Of a stretch of 5,975 nucleotides of DNA, positions 1-5,975 are shown piece after piece. A model generated the notes under the pieces. That model searched no databases, had not been told where the DNA came from, and saw only the letters and a list, made by a program, of their open reading frames with translations. The first letter of the stretch is position 1. Each line of letters starts with the position of its first letter. Both the position numbers and the translations under genes were made by a program. The stretch covers positions 1 to 5,975 of the forward strand of contig NYVB01000172.1 of the NCBI GenBank assembly GCA_002684315.1. The letters run 5' to 3'. Source of the stretch: Planctomycetaceae bacterium. Lineage in GTDB: Bacteria; Planctomycetota; Phycisphaerae; Phycisphaerales; SM1A02.

Positions 1-1
1 C

Positions 2-1789
2 CTCTGGTTGAACTCCGGCGACGGCAATTTCTACAATATATTCCCACCTGTGGATGGTCTTCCTACTGATAACTTCATTGGGTCGTTCAATGCGGCATCA
101 GTCGCGATGGGTGACCTTGATGGCGACGGTGACCTCGACATCATGTACGGCGCTGGCTACGAATACGGCTTCGACAATCCCAACGATTCCAACAGTGATG
201 AAGTGCCCGGCGCCTCCGTCTGGTTGAATGACGGAGGAGGCATCTTCACGGATTCAGGGCAATCCCTCGGCGGAAACAGGAAACCTCGGCAGATCGCCCT
301 CGAAGATCTTGATGGCGATGGTGACCTCGATGCAGTCTTTGCGAACGGATACCACGCTTATCTCACCTACCCCCCTTACCCCAATACGGTCTGGATCAAT
401 GACGGCACCGGAACCTTCAGCCCGACAGATCAAGTTCTGGGCAGCGAGCCCAGTTATTCAGTCGCCCTCGGAGATTTCGATGGCGATGGTGACCCCGACG
501 CCATCGAGATCTCCGAGCTCAGCACCGTCTGGATCAACGATGCCTCGCTCGTCTCCGCGGTCTACAACAAGGATTTCGGCGTCTGGTACGACTCGGTGCA
601 GAACGCGATCGCAGATGCGATTTCGAGCGAGACTCTGCTGATCGGCGGCCGCGCGTTCGACGTCCCCGGCATCATCAACACCCAGGACCTGCCTCTGAAC
701 TTCGAGGCGAGGTGTCCGATCGATTTCTCGGAGGACCTCATGTTCCTGCCGGGTGACGGCACCAGCTTCTTCGGCATGAACGGCAATCCCAACAACACCT
801 ACACCGCGAGCGGTCGGATCATCGGCCCGGACGACGGCAAGCTGATCTTCAACGCGCTTGAATTCCTCGAAGAGTCGCAATTCCAACAGAACGGGGCCAC
901 GCTGCTGGTCAATGGAACGGTCGCCACCAACGGTGGTGTGACGTATCTGTCGGGTGAAACGCTGGCCGCCGAGATCTCGACCGGGATCGACGGAGTGAAC
1001 CGAATCGCAAGCGACACCGAATTCTTCAGTGACTACATCAACGCCGGGTCGACCATCATCCAGCGCGGCATCCTCTACATCTACGGCGATCTCACCAACA
1101 CCGGCACGATGGCGGGCGACTATGAGAACGGACTGCTGGACGACGAGGGACCGGAGGAAGGCGACGGCTATTCGGTCGGAGGTGCCTACGTCATCGGATC
1201 CGCGGCCAGTCTGGTCCTGCCCGAATCGCTCTGGCGACTGAGTGTCGGCGGAAACCTCGAGATCGCGATCGATGATCCCGCTCGATTCGCGATGGCTCAG
1301 TCCACGATCGAACTCGATGGCCTCGCCCCCGGCAACGAGCAGACCATGGAGACCCTCAGCGCCGACCTGGGCGCCGACGCGATGGGTTTCGATCCCGCGA
1401 ACTTTCCGATCGGCACCTTGAGAATCGCAAGCGGTTCGAACACCATCCTGGTCAACAAACACGTGAACTCGACCGACACGCCGTGTGAAGCGCTCTACGT
1501 CGACACACTCATCGTGAAAGCGGGTGCGTCGCTCACCACCGCGGGGTGTCGCATCTACACTCGCGACGCGTTCATCGATGGCACCATCGACGACTACCAG
1601 AACATCATCGTGCTCACCGACTGCCCCGCCGATCTCGACGGTGACGGTCAGGTCAATGGTCTCGATCTCGCGATCCTGCTCGCCACCTGGGGTGGTCCCA
1701 ATGTCATCGCCGACTTCAACGATGACGGGGTGGTCGACGGACAGGACCTGACCGTGATGCTCGCGGCCTGGGGGTTCTGCGCCGAGTGA
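2..1789 (+). CDS. Secreted FG-GAP repeat / beta-helix-like protein with C-terminal dockerin-like domain (5' partial)
   Basis: The reading frame is open to the left edge. The first in-window codons read L-W-L-N-S-G-D-G-N-F, which matches the W-x-N-D-G-x-G-x-F end of a repeat, so the TTG at 8 is internal and the true start lies upstream. Counting from the codon at 2, FG-GAP/VCBS-type loops (G-D-L-D-G-D-G-D-L-D or close) lie at residues 38, 102 and 158, irregularly spaced by 64 and 56 residues. Residues about 181-540 form a long beta-rich stretch with many G-T-L, G-N-L and N-G-T turns, like the beta-helix-type regions of planctomycete extracellular proteins; no enzyme motif is evident. Residues 541-595 are dockerin-like, with two EF-hand-type loops (D-L-D-G-D-G-Q-V-N-G-L-D and D-F-N-D-D-G-V-V-D-G-Q-D) flanked by Cys. 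Probably exported calcium-binding surface or matrix protein; ligand unknown. Its repeats are more diverged in codons than those of the next two genes. Confidence 0.85.
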   Translation, partial: LWLNSGDGNFYNIFPPVDGLPTDNFIGSFNAASVAMGDLDGDGDLDIMYGAGYEYGFDNPNDSNSDEVPGASVWLNDGGGIFTDSGQSLGGNRKPRQIALEDLDGDGDLDAVFANGYHAYLTYPPYPNTVWINDGTGTFSPTDQVLGSEPSYSVALGDFDGDGDPDAIEISELSTVWINDASLVSAVYNKDFGVWYDSVQNAIADAISSETLLIGGRAFDVPGIINTQDLPLNFEARCPIDFSEDLMFLPGDGTSFFGMNGNPNNTYTASGRIIGPDDGKLIFNALEFLEESQFQQNGATLLVNGTVATNGGVTYLSGETLAAEISTGIDGVNRIASDTEFFSDYINAGSTIIQRGILYIYGDLTNTGTMAGDYENGLLDDEGPEEGDGYSVGGAYVIGSAASLVLPESLWRLSVGGNLEIAIDDPARFAMAQSTIELDGLAPGNEQTMETLSADLGADAMGFDPANFPIGTLRIASGSNTILVNKHVNSTDTPCEALYVDTLIVKAGASLTTAGCRIYTRDAFIDGTIDDYQNIIVLTDCPADLDGDGQVNGLDLAILLATWGGPNVIADFNDDGVVDGQDLTVMLAAWGFCAE

Positions 1790-1816
1790 GCCGCGCATAA
1801 AGAAACAAAGGAACGC

Positions 1817-1846
1817 CGTCACCCCATGCGCACGCGCGAGATGGTG
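1817..1846 (+). terminator. Degenerate copy of the intergenic hairpin (candidate terminator)
   Basis: This copy begins 27 bases after the gene 1 stop. It aligns base for base with the hairpins at 3271, 4770 and 5489: 13 pairing positions and a 4-base loop. Three positions are A/C mismatches (1822-1841, 1824-1839, 1826-1837) and three are G-T wobbles. The stem is therefore weak, although position and flanks (T-C-G-T-T-C just after) are conserved. No strong T run follows. It may be a decayed terminator; its presence is well supported, its function is not. Confidence 0.5.
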
Positions 1847-1870
1847 TCGTTCAAAGGCAGTCTTTCTGGT

Positions 1871-1884
1871 ATTTCCGTGGAAAT
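1871..1884. promoter_or_regulatory. Dyad ATTTCC-GT-GGAAAT overlapping the -35 position
   Basis: The six-base arms are a perfect inverted repeat around a GT spacer. The right arm overlaps the proposed -35 hexamer of gene 2. Related but imperfect dyads sit at the same place before genes 3 (TTTC-GTAG-GAAA, 3323-3334) and 5 (TTCC-GTG-GGAA, 5545-5555), but not before gene 4. A position on the -35 suits a repressor operator; this is inference from symmetry and position alone. Confidence 0.35.
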
Positions 1885-1906
1885 AGAAAACAGTCTCCCC
1901 TACGAT
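1878..1906 (+). promoter_or_regulatory. Putative sigma-70-like promoter of gene 2
   Basis: TGGAAA (1878-1883) and TACGAT (1901-1906) are separated by 17 bases and each matches four of six bases of the TTGACA/TATAAT consensus. The -10 begins 46 bases before the chosen start codon. The same spacing recurs before genes 3, 4 and 5 (46, 49 and 47 bases), which supports the call more than the hexamers do. Confidence 0.45.
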
Positions 1907-1934
1907 GAGATGCTTTGACCTGAGCACCCAACCC

Positions 1935-1938
1935 GGAG
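1935..1938 (+). promoter_or_regulatory. Ribosome binding site GGAG that fixes the gene 2 start
   Basis: GGAG lies 8 bases before the ATG at 1947. The corresponding AGAG (3385-3388) and GGAG (5608-5611) lie at exactly the same distance before genes 3 and 5. It therefore selects 1947 over the in-frame ATG at 1905, which falls inside the proposed -10 hexamer. Confidence 0.65.
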
Positions 1939-1946
1939 AAAGAACC

Positions 1947-3239
1947 ATGCCGAACCTTCGCACCTCTACCGTTCTGTTGCTGCCCGCCCTCGTGATTGCT
2001 GGGAGCTGTGGCGCCATCACCGGCGCCCAGGAGGCAACGGTTGATTTCGTCGACTCAGGACAAGCACTCGGAAGCAACGTCAGCTTCTCAGTCGCCCTCG
2101 GTGACCTCGACGGCGACGGCGACCTCGATGCCATGGTCGCGAATTGGGGCGGCGAGCCCAACATCGTCTGGATCAACGACGGGACTGGAACCTTCACCGA
2201 CTCCGGACAGGCACTTGGAAACACATTCAGCACCTCAGTCGCCCTCGGCGATCTCGACGGCGACGGCGACCTCGATGCCATGATCGCGAACCGCAACAAT
2301 CCCACCAGCGTCTGGACCAACGACGGCACCGGAACCTTCACCGACTCAGGACAAGCGCTCGGCGGCGACAGCAAAAGCCGCTCAGTGACCCTCGGCGACC
2401 TCGACGGCGACGGCGACCTCGATGCCGTGGTTGCGAATCGCAACAATCCCAACACCGTCTGGACCAACGACGGCAACGGCATCTTCACCGACTCCGAACA
2501 AGCACTCGGCGTAGACAGCAGCAGCTACTCAGTCACGCTGGGCGACCTCGACGGCGACGGCGACCTCGATGCCATGGTCGCGAACTACGGCCAGCCCAAC
2601 ACCGTCTGGACCAACGACGGAAACGGAACCTTCACCAACTCCGGTCAGGCACTCGGAGGAAACAGCTTCAGCTGGGCCGTCAGGCTCGGCGATCTCGACG
2701 GCGACGGCGACCTCGATGCCATGGTCGCGGACTACAGCACGCCCAATACCGTCTGGACCAATGACGGAGACGGAATACTCACCAACTCCGGACAGACACT
2801 CGGAAACAGCTTCAGCACCTCGGTCGCCCTCGGCGATCTCGACAACGACGGCGACCTCGATGCCATGATCACGAACAACAAACAGCCCAACACCGTCTGG
2901 ACCAACGACGGTAACGGCACCTTCGCCAGCAACGGACAGGCACTTGGAAACGCCCAGAGCTACTCAGTCGCCCTCGGCGACCTCGACGACGACGGAGCCC
3001 TCGATGCCATGGTCGCAAACTACGACACGCCCAACACCGTCTGGACCAATGACAGCGACCCGATCAACGACTGCCCCGCCGACTTCGACGGTGACGGTGT
3101 GGTCAATGGTCGCGACCTCGCGGTCTTCCTGAACACGTGGGGAAGCTCGAATGACATCGCCGACTTCAATGACGACGGCCAGGTCGACGGACAGGACCTC
3201 GAAGTGATCCTCGCGGCGTGGGGGGCCTGCGGCGAGTGA
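1947..3239 (+). CDS. Secreted seven-repeat FG-GAP/VCBS protein with dockerin-like C-terminus
   Basis: A 430-residue protein. Residues 1-27 are a signal peptide: Arg5, a hydrophobic core V-L-L-L-P-A-L-V-I-A, and probable cleavage T-G-A before Gln28. Seven repeats follow, with the calcium-type loop D-L-D-G-D-G-D-L-D starting at residues 53, 102, 151, 200, 249, 297 and 345, a period of 49 then 48. Each repeat runs S-G-Q-A-L-G, the loop, A-M-V-A-N, then N-T-V-W-T-N-D-G-x-G-T-F. Seven such units are what a complete integrin-alpha-type beta-propeller would need, although a 49-residue unit is short for a blade. Residues 376-430 are dockerin-like with two EF-hand-type loops and Cys at each end. The start at 1947 is chosen for its ribosome binding site and because the signal peptide then matches the three downstream paralogs. 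Probably a calcium-stabilised extracellular binding or scaffold protein; ligand unknown. Confidence 0.88.
   Translation: MPNLRTSTVLLLPALVIAGSCGAITGAQEATVDFVDSGQALGSNVSFSVALGDLDGDGDLDAMVANWGGEPNIVWINDGTGTFTDSGQALGNTFSTSVALGDLDGDGDLDAMIANRNNPTSVWTNDGTGTFTDSGQALGGDSKSRSVTLGDLDGDGDLDAVVANRNNPNTVWTNDGNGIFTDSEQALGVDSSSYSVTLGDLDGDGDLDAMVANYGQPNTVWTNDGNGTFTNSGQALGGNSFSWAVRLGDLDGDGDLDAMVADYSTPNTVWTNDGDGILTNSGQTLGNSFSTSVALGDLDNDGDLDAMITNNKQPNTVWTNDGNGTFASNGQALGNAQSYSVALGDLDDDGALDAMVANYDTPNTVWTNDSDPINDCPADFDGDGVVNGRDLAVFLNTWGSSNDIADFNDDGQVDGQDLEVILAAWGACGE
2040..3059 (+). repeat. Seven tandem 147/144-bp coding repeats
   Basis: The conserved GAC/GAT of the loop falls at 2103, 2250, 2397, 2544, 2691, 2835 and 2979, so the spacing is 147 bases four times and then 144 twice. 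From CTC after that codon through GATGCC, repeats 1 to 5 are identical over 27 bases, synonymous positions included. Repeats 6 and 7 differ inside the loop (L-D-N-D-G-D and L-D-D-D-G-A). The pattern fits tandem duplication with homogenisation. It is protein-coding throughout. Confidence 0.92.
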
Positions 3240-3270
3240 GCTGGGCGCACTCAAAAACATCAGACCAAAC

Positions 3271-3300
3271 CACCACCCCGTACGTCTGTGCGGGGTGGTG
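3271..3300 (+). terminator. Strong intergenic hairpin after gene 2 (candidate terminator)
   Basis: Arms CACCACCCCG (3271-3280) and CGGGGTGGTG (3291-3300) are perfectly complementary. The stem extends inward by a T-G wobble, A-T and C-G pair to a GTCT loop, giving 13 pairs. It begins 31 bases after the gene 2 stop. T-C-A-T-T-T follows directly and a run of six T occurs at 3312-3317, too far away for a classical intrinsic terminator. Termination is the likeliest role; a regulatory or RNA-stability role is possible. Confidence 0.65.
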
Positions 3301-3327
3301 TCATTTACAAGTTTTTTCGCTATTTCG

Positions 3328-3356
3328 TAGGAAAAGAACCCCTTGAGGAGTAAGGT
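3328..3356 (+). promoter_or_regulatory. Putative promoter of gene 3
   Basis: TAGGAA (3328-3333) and TAAGGT (3351-3356) are separated by 17 bases, and the second begins 46 bases before the start codon, the same geometry as before gene 2. The hexamers themselves are weak matches to a sigma-70 consensus, so the support is the shared position. Confidence 0.35.
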
Positions 3357-3396
3357 GGCTCGATTCAACACGAGCACCCCATCCAGAGAAAGATCC

Positions 3397-4734
<1,338 letters not shown>

Positions 4735-4769
4735 GCCAACTGCGTCGGACGAACTGAATCGAATACAAC

Positions 4770-4799
4770 CACCACCCCGTGCGTCTGCGCGGGGTGGTG
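4770..4799 (+). terminator. Strong intergenic hairpin after gene 3 (candidate terminator)
   Basis: The arms CACCACCCCG (4770-4779) and CGGGGTGGTG (4790-4799) are perfect, with three further inner pairs (T-G, G-C, C-G) and a GTCT loop. Compared with the hairpin at 3271, the inner A-T pair is replaced by G-C (4781 with 4788), a compensatory change that supports a selected RNA stem. It starts 35 bases after the gene 3 stop. A-C-A-T-T-T follows, with no long T run. Confidence 0.65.
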
Positions 4800-4830
4800 A
4801 CATTTGGTGAAACATTCTCTGGTTAAAACG

Positions 4831-4858
4831 TTGATGGAACCGCCTCGATTCCTAGGAT
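4831..4858 (+). promoter_or_regulatory. Putative promoter of gene 4
   Basis: TTGATG (4831-4836) and TAGGAT (4853-4858) are separated by 16 bases, and the -10 begins 49 bases before the start codon. Each hexamer matches four of six consensus bases. The TTTCC/GGAAA dyad seen before gene 2 is missing, so this copy may escape control shared by the others. Confidence 0.4.
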
Positions 4859-4901
4859 GATGCCTGATCAACGAAGGCCATCCCCCCAACCGAAAAAAAC
4901 G

Positions 4902-5453
4902 ATGCCACACCATTCTTCCTCAGCTGCCTTGTTCTGTTTCGCGCTGCTCGCCGGAGGTGCCTTCACCGCTGCCGCCAGTGCCCAGGTGACGTTCAACTTC
5001 ACCAACTCCGGACAGCAGCTTGGAGACGACTTCAGCCACTCGGTCGCCGTCGGCGACCTCGACGGTGATGGCGACCTCGATGCCTGGGTCGCGAATGACG
5101 GTGAACCCAACACGATGTGGACCAACGTCGTCCAGGGCGCATGCTGTACGGAAGGAGCATGCCTGCAACTCGACTACCAATCCTGCACGAAGATCGGCGG
5201 CACGTACCTGGGCGGTGACTGCGCGAGCGTCGACTGCGACGACAGCCAGTCACTTGGTGCATGCTGCGTCGAAAGTGGGTGCGATCAGGTGACGCAGACA
5301 ACCTGCGACAAGTTCGGTGGCATCTGGCTTGAGGGCGGCGCGTGTGATGACTGTCCGAAGAACTGCCGGGCCGATCTCAACCACGACGGAAACGTCGACG
5401 GACAGGATCTCGCCATCATCCTCAGCGACTGGGGCCTGCCCTGCGGCGAGTGA
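4902..5453 (+). CDS. Secreted Cys-rich protein with one FG-GAP repeat and half a dockerin
   Basis: A 183-residue protein. Signal peptide 1-27 (A-S-A before Gln28) is followed by a single family repeat, with loop D-L-D-G-D-G-D-L-D at residue 52 and N-T-M-W-T-N as its end. At about residue 76 the sequence switches to two tandem Cys modules: residues 79-112 (CC-x4-C-x7-C-x11-C-x4-C) and 119-151 (CC-x4-C-x7-C-x12-C-x2-C). Each begins G-A-C-C and contains G-G-T/I-Y/W-L; modules of this kind occur in Phycisphaerae secreted proteins, and six Cys suggests disulfide knots. The tail (155-183) holds only one EF-hand-type loop (D-L-N-H-D-G-N-V-D-G-Q-D), half of a dockerin. One repeat cannot make a propeller, so the protein is probably a remodelled paralog. 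The start at 4902 is chosen by alignment of the signal peptide; its upstream A-rich stretch has no clear ribosome binding site, and the in-frame ATG at 4857 lies in the -10. Confidence 0.82.
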   Translation: MPHHSSSAALFCFALLAGGAFTAAASAQVTFNFTNSGQQLGDDFSHSVAVGDLDGDGDLDAWVANDGEPNTMWTNVVQGACCTEGACLQLDYQSCTKIGGTYLGGDCASVDCDDSQSLGACCVESGCDQVTQTTCDKFGGIWLEGGACDDCPKNCRADLNHDGNVDGQDLAIILSDWGLPCGE

Positions 5454-5488
5454 GTTGGTCGAGTCGAACGCTCTGAACCAGAACCAAC

Positions 5489-5518
5489 CATCACCCCGTG
5501 CACTTGCGCGGGGTGGTG
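5489..5518 (+). terminator. Strong intergenic hairpin after gene 4 (candidate terminator)
   Basis: Thirteen pairs close an ACTT loop (5502-5505), with T-G wobbles at 5491-5516 and 5499-5508. The outer arms read CATCACCCCG and CGGGGTGGTG. The loop differs from the GTCT of the two preceding copies while the stem is kept, as expected if the stem is the functional part. It begins 35 bases after the gene 4 stop; no strong T run follows. Confidence 0.62.
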
Positions 5519-5543
5519 TCGTTCATACGCATACTTTCTTGTA

Positions 5544-5561
5544 TTTCCGTGGGAACGGAAA
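5544..5561. promoter_or_regulatory. Dyad TTTCCGT-GGGA-ACGGAAA at the gene 5 promoter
   Basis: Seven-base arms are perfectly inverted around a 4-base spacer, covering the proposed -35 hexamer. A shorter version, TTCC-GTG-GGAA, lies within it and aligns with the gene 2 dyad at 1871-1884. It could be an operator; no regulator gene is visible in the window. Confidence 0.35.
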
Positions 5562-5578
5562 ACACCCTCCAGTACCAT
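5550..5578 (+). promoter_or_regulatory. Putative promoter of gene 5
   Basis: TGGGAA (5550-5555) and TACCAT (5573-5578) are separated by 17 bases and lie 47 bases before the start codon, as before gene 2. The flanking sequence from 5519 to the ribosome binding site GGAG (5608-5611) is recognisably similar to that of gene 2. Confidence 0.42.
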
Positions 5579-5619
5579 GGAACGGCTTTCCCATGAACGC
5601 CTGCCCCGGAGAGAGAATC

Positions 5620-5975
5620 ATGCCGAGCCACCGCACCCCTGCCGTCCTGTTGCTGCCCGCGATCCTTGCCGCGGCCTGCCTCACTGGCCTGGCCAGTGCT
5701 CAGGAGACGGTGAAGTTCGTCGACAGCGGACAGGGGCTCGACGAGGACTCTTGTTCTGTGCCGCAATGCGGTGATGGCGCATGCGATGCGAATGAAACAT
5801 TCGTGACGTGCCCGGAAGACTGTGCCCCGGGATGCGCAGCCGGTTCGATTCTTGACTGTGACGGGTCCGGGGCATGCTGGCTTGCAGAGTACATTGGAGA
5901 TGGCTACTGCGACGGCAGTGCTCAGGAGTACTTGTTCGATTTCTGTTGCTACGAGAATGATGGCGGTGACTGCAC
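5620..5975 (+). CDS. Secreted Cys-rich protein with CGDG and LNR-like modules (3' partial)
   Basis: The frame is open from ATG at 5620 to the window end (118 complete codons), with GGAG 8 bases upstream. The 27-residue signal peptide (core A-V-L-L-L-P-A-I-L-A-A-A, cleavage A-S-A before Gln28) matches genes 2 and 3. Residues 31-42 (V-K-F-V-D-S-G-Q-G-L-D-E) match the opening of the first repeat in gene 2, but the calcium loop never follows. Instead there is C-G-D-G-A-C-D-A-N-E with C-P-E-D-C (residues 50-68), a short Cys motif seen in many bacterial secreted proteins, and then C-W near 86, I-G-D-G-Y-C-D (92-98) and C-C-Y-E-N-D-G-G-D-C (109-118), resembling a Lin-12/Notch repeat with its acidic calcium site. 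Whether the usual repeats or a dockerin come later cannot be seen. Probably extracellular and disulfide-rich. Confidence 0.8.
   Translation, partial: MPSHRTPAVLLLPAILAAACLTGLASAQETVKFVDSGQGLDEDSCSVPQCGDGACDANETFVTCPEDCAPGCAAGSILDCDGSGACWLAEYIGDGYCDGSAQEYLFDFCCYENDGGDC

Noticed and set aside
8..10. TTG as the start of gene 1
   Set aside because: The frame is open to the left edge and this Leu is part of the W-x-N-x-G-D-G repeat ending, so it is internal.
1905..1946. Upstream in-frame starts for genes 2, 3 and 4 (1905, 3343, 4857)
   Set aside because: They add unrelated polar residues before a good signal peptide, two of them fall in the proposed -10 hexamer, and the internal ATGs align across all four paralogs.
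1998..2012. Lipoprotein signal at Cys21 of gene 2 (also Cys21 of gene 3 and Cys20 of gene 5)
   Set aside because: The residues before Cys (A-G-S, A-G-T, A-A-A) lack the usual Leu-type -3 residue, the Cys is not conserved in position, and A-x-A or T-x-A before Gln28 is present in all four.
458..2488. 676-codon open frame on the reverse strand
   Set aside because: It runs antisense to gene 1, across the first spacer and into gene 2. Its ends are low-complexity S-P-S-P-S-R-S-P strings, which are simply the complement of the GAC/GGC-rich repeats. The sense frames have signal peptides, domains and ribosome binding sites.
2144..2764. Arg-rich forward frame overlapping gene 2
   Set aside because: The R-R-R-R-R-P-R-C-H strings are the repeat read out of frame, with no start signal or domain of its own.

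Overview
The window reads as a chromosomal stretch from a member of the Planctomycetota, most likely class Phycisphaerae, probably marine or aquatic. The basis is a combination of protein modules: FG-GAP/VCBS-type repeats rich in DxDGDGxxD loops, dockerin-like C-termini ending in W-G-x-C-x-E, Cys-rich G-A-C-C modules, a Notch-LNR-like Cys module and a beta-helix-like domain, together with GC-rich, C-ending codon use. This assignment comes from family knowledge and was not tested by a search. No RNA gene, transposase, integrase, CRISPR array or metabolic gene is visible.

Layout: five genes lie head to tail on the + strand, all encoding secreted proteins. Gene 1 (2-1789, 5' end off the window) has FG-GAP-like repeats, a long beta-rich domain and a dockerin-like tail. 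Gene 2 (1947-3239) and gene 3 (3397-4734) each have a signal peptide, exactly seven repeats of about 49 residues and a dockerin-like tail. Gene 4 (4902-5453) keeps the same signal peptide and one repeat, followed by two six-cysteine modules and half a dockerin. Gene 5 (5620 to the window end, 3' end missing) keeps the signal peptide and only the first dozen or so residues of a repeat before changing to Cys-rich modules.

The intergenic spacers are 157, 157, 167 and 166 bases long and share one plan: a 13-bp hairpin 27-35 bases after the stop codon, then a promoter-like pair of hexamers, then the start codon 96-102 bases after the hairpin. Each gene therefore appears to be its own transcription unit behind a copy of the same cassette (hairpin, promoter, leader, 27-residue signal peptide, start of first repeat), with different bodies attached. 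The picture is a paralogous family of extracellular or surface proteins growing and reshuffling by tandem duplication, repeat homogenisation and module replacement. The ligand or biological role of the proteins cannot be read from the sequence.
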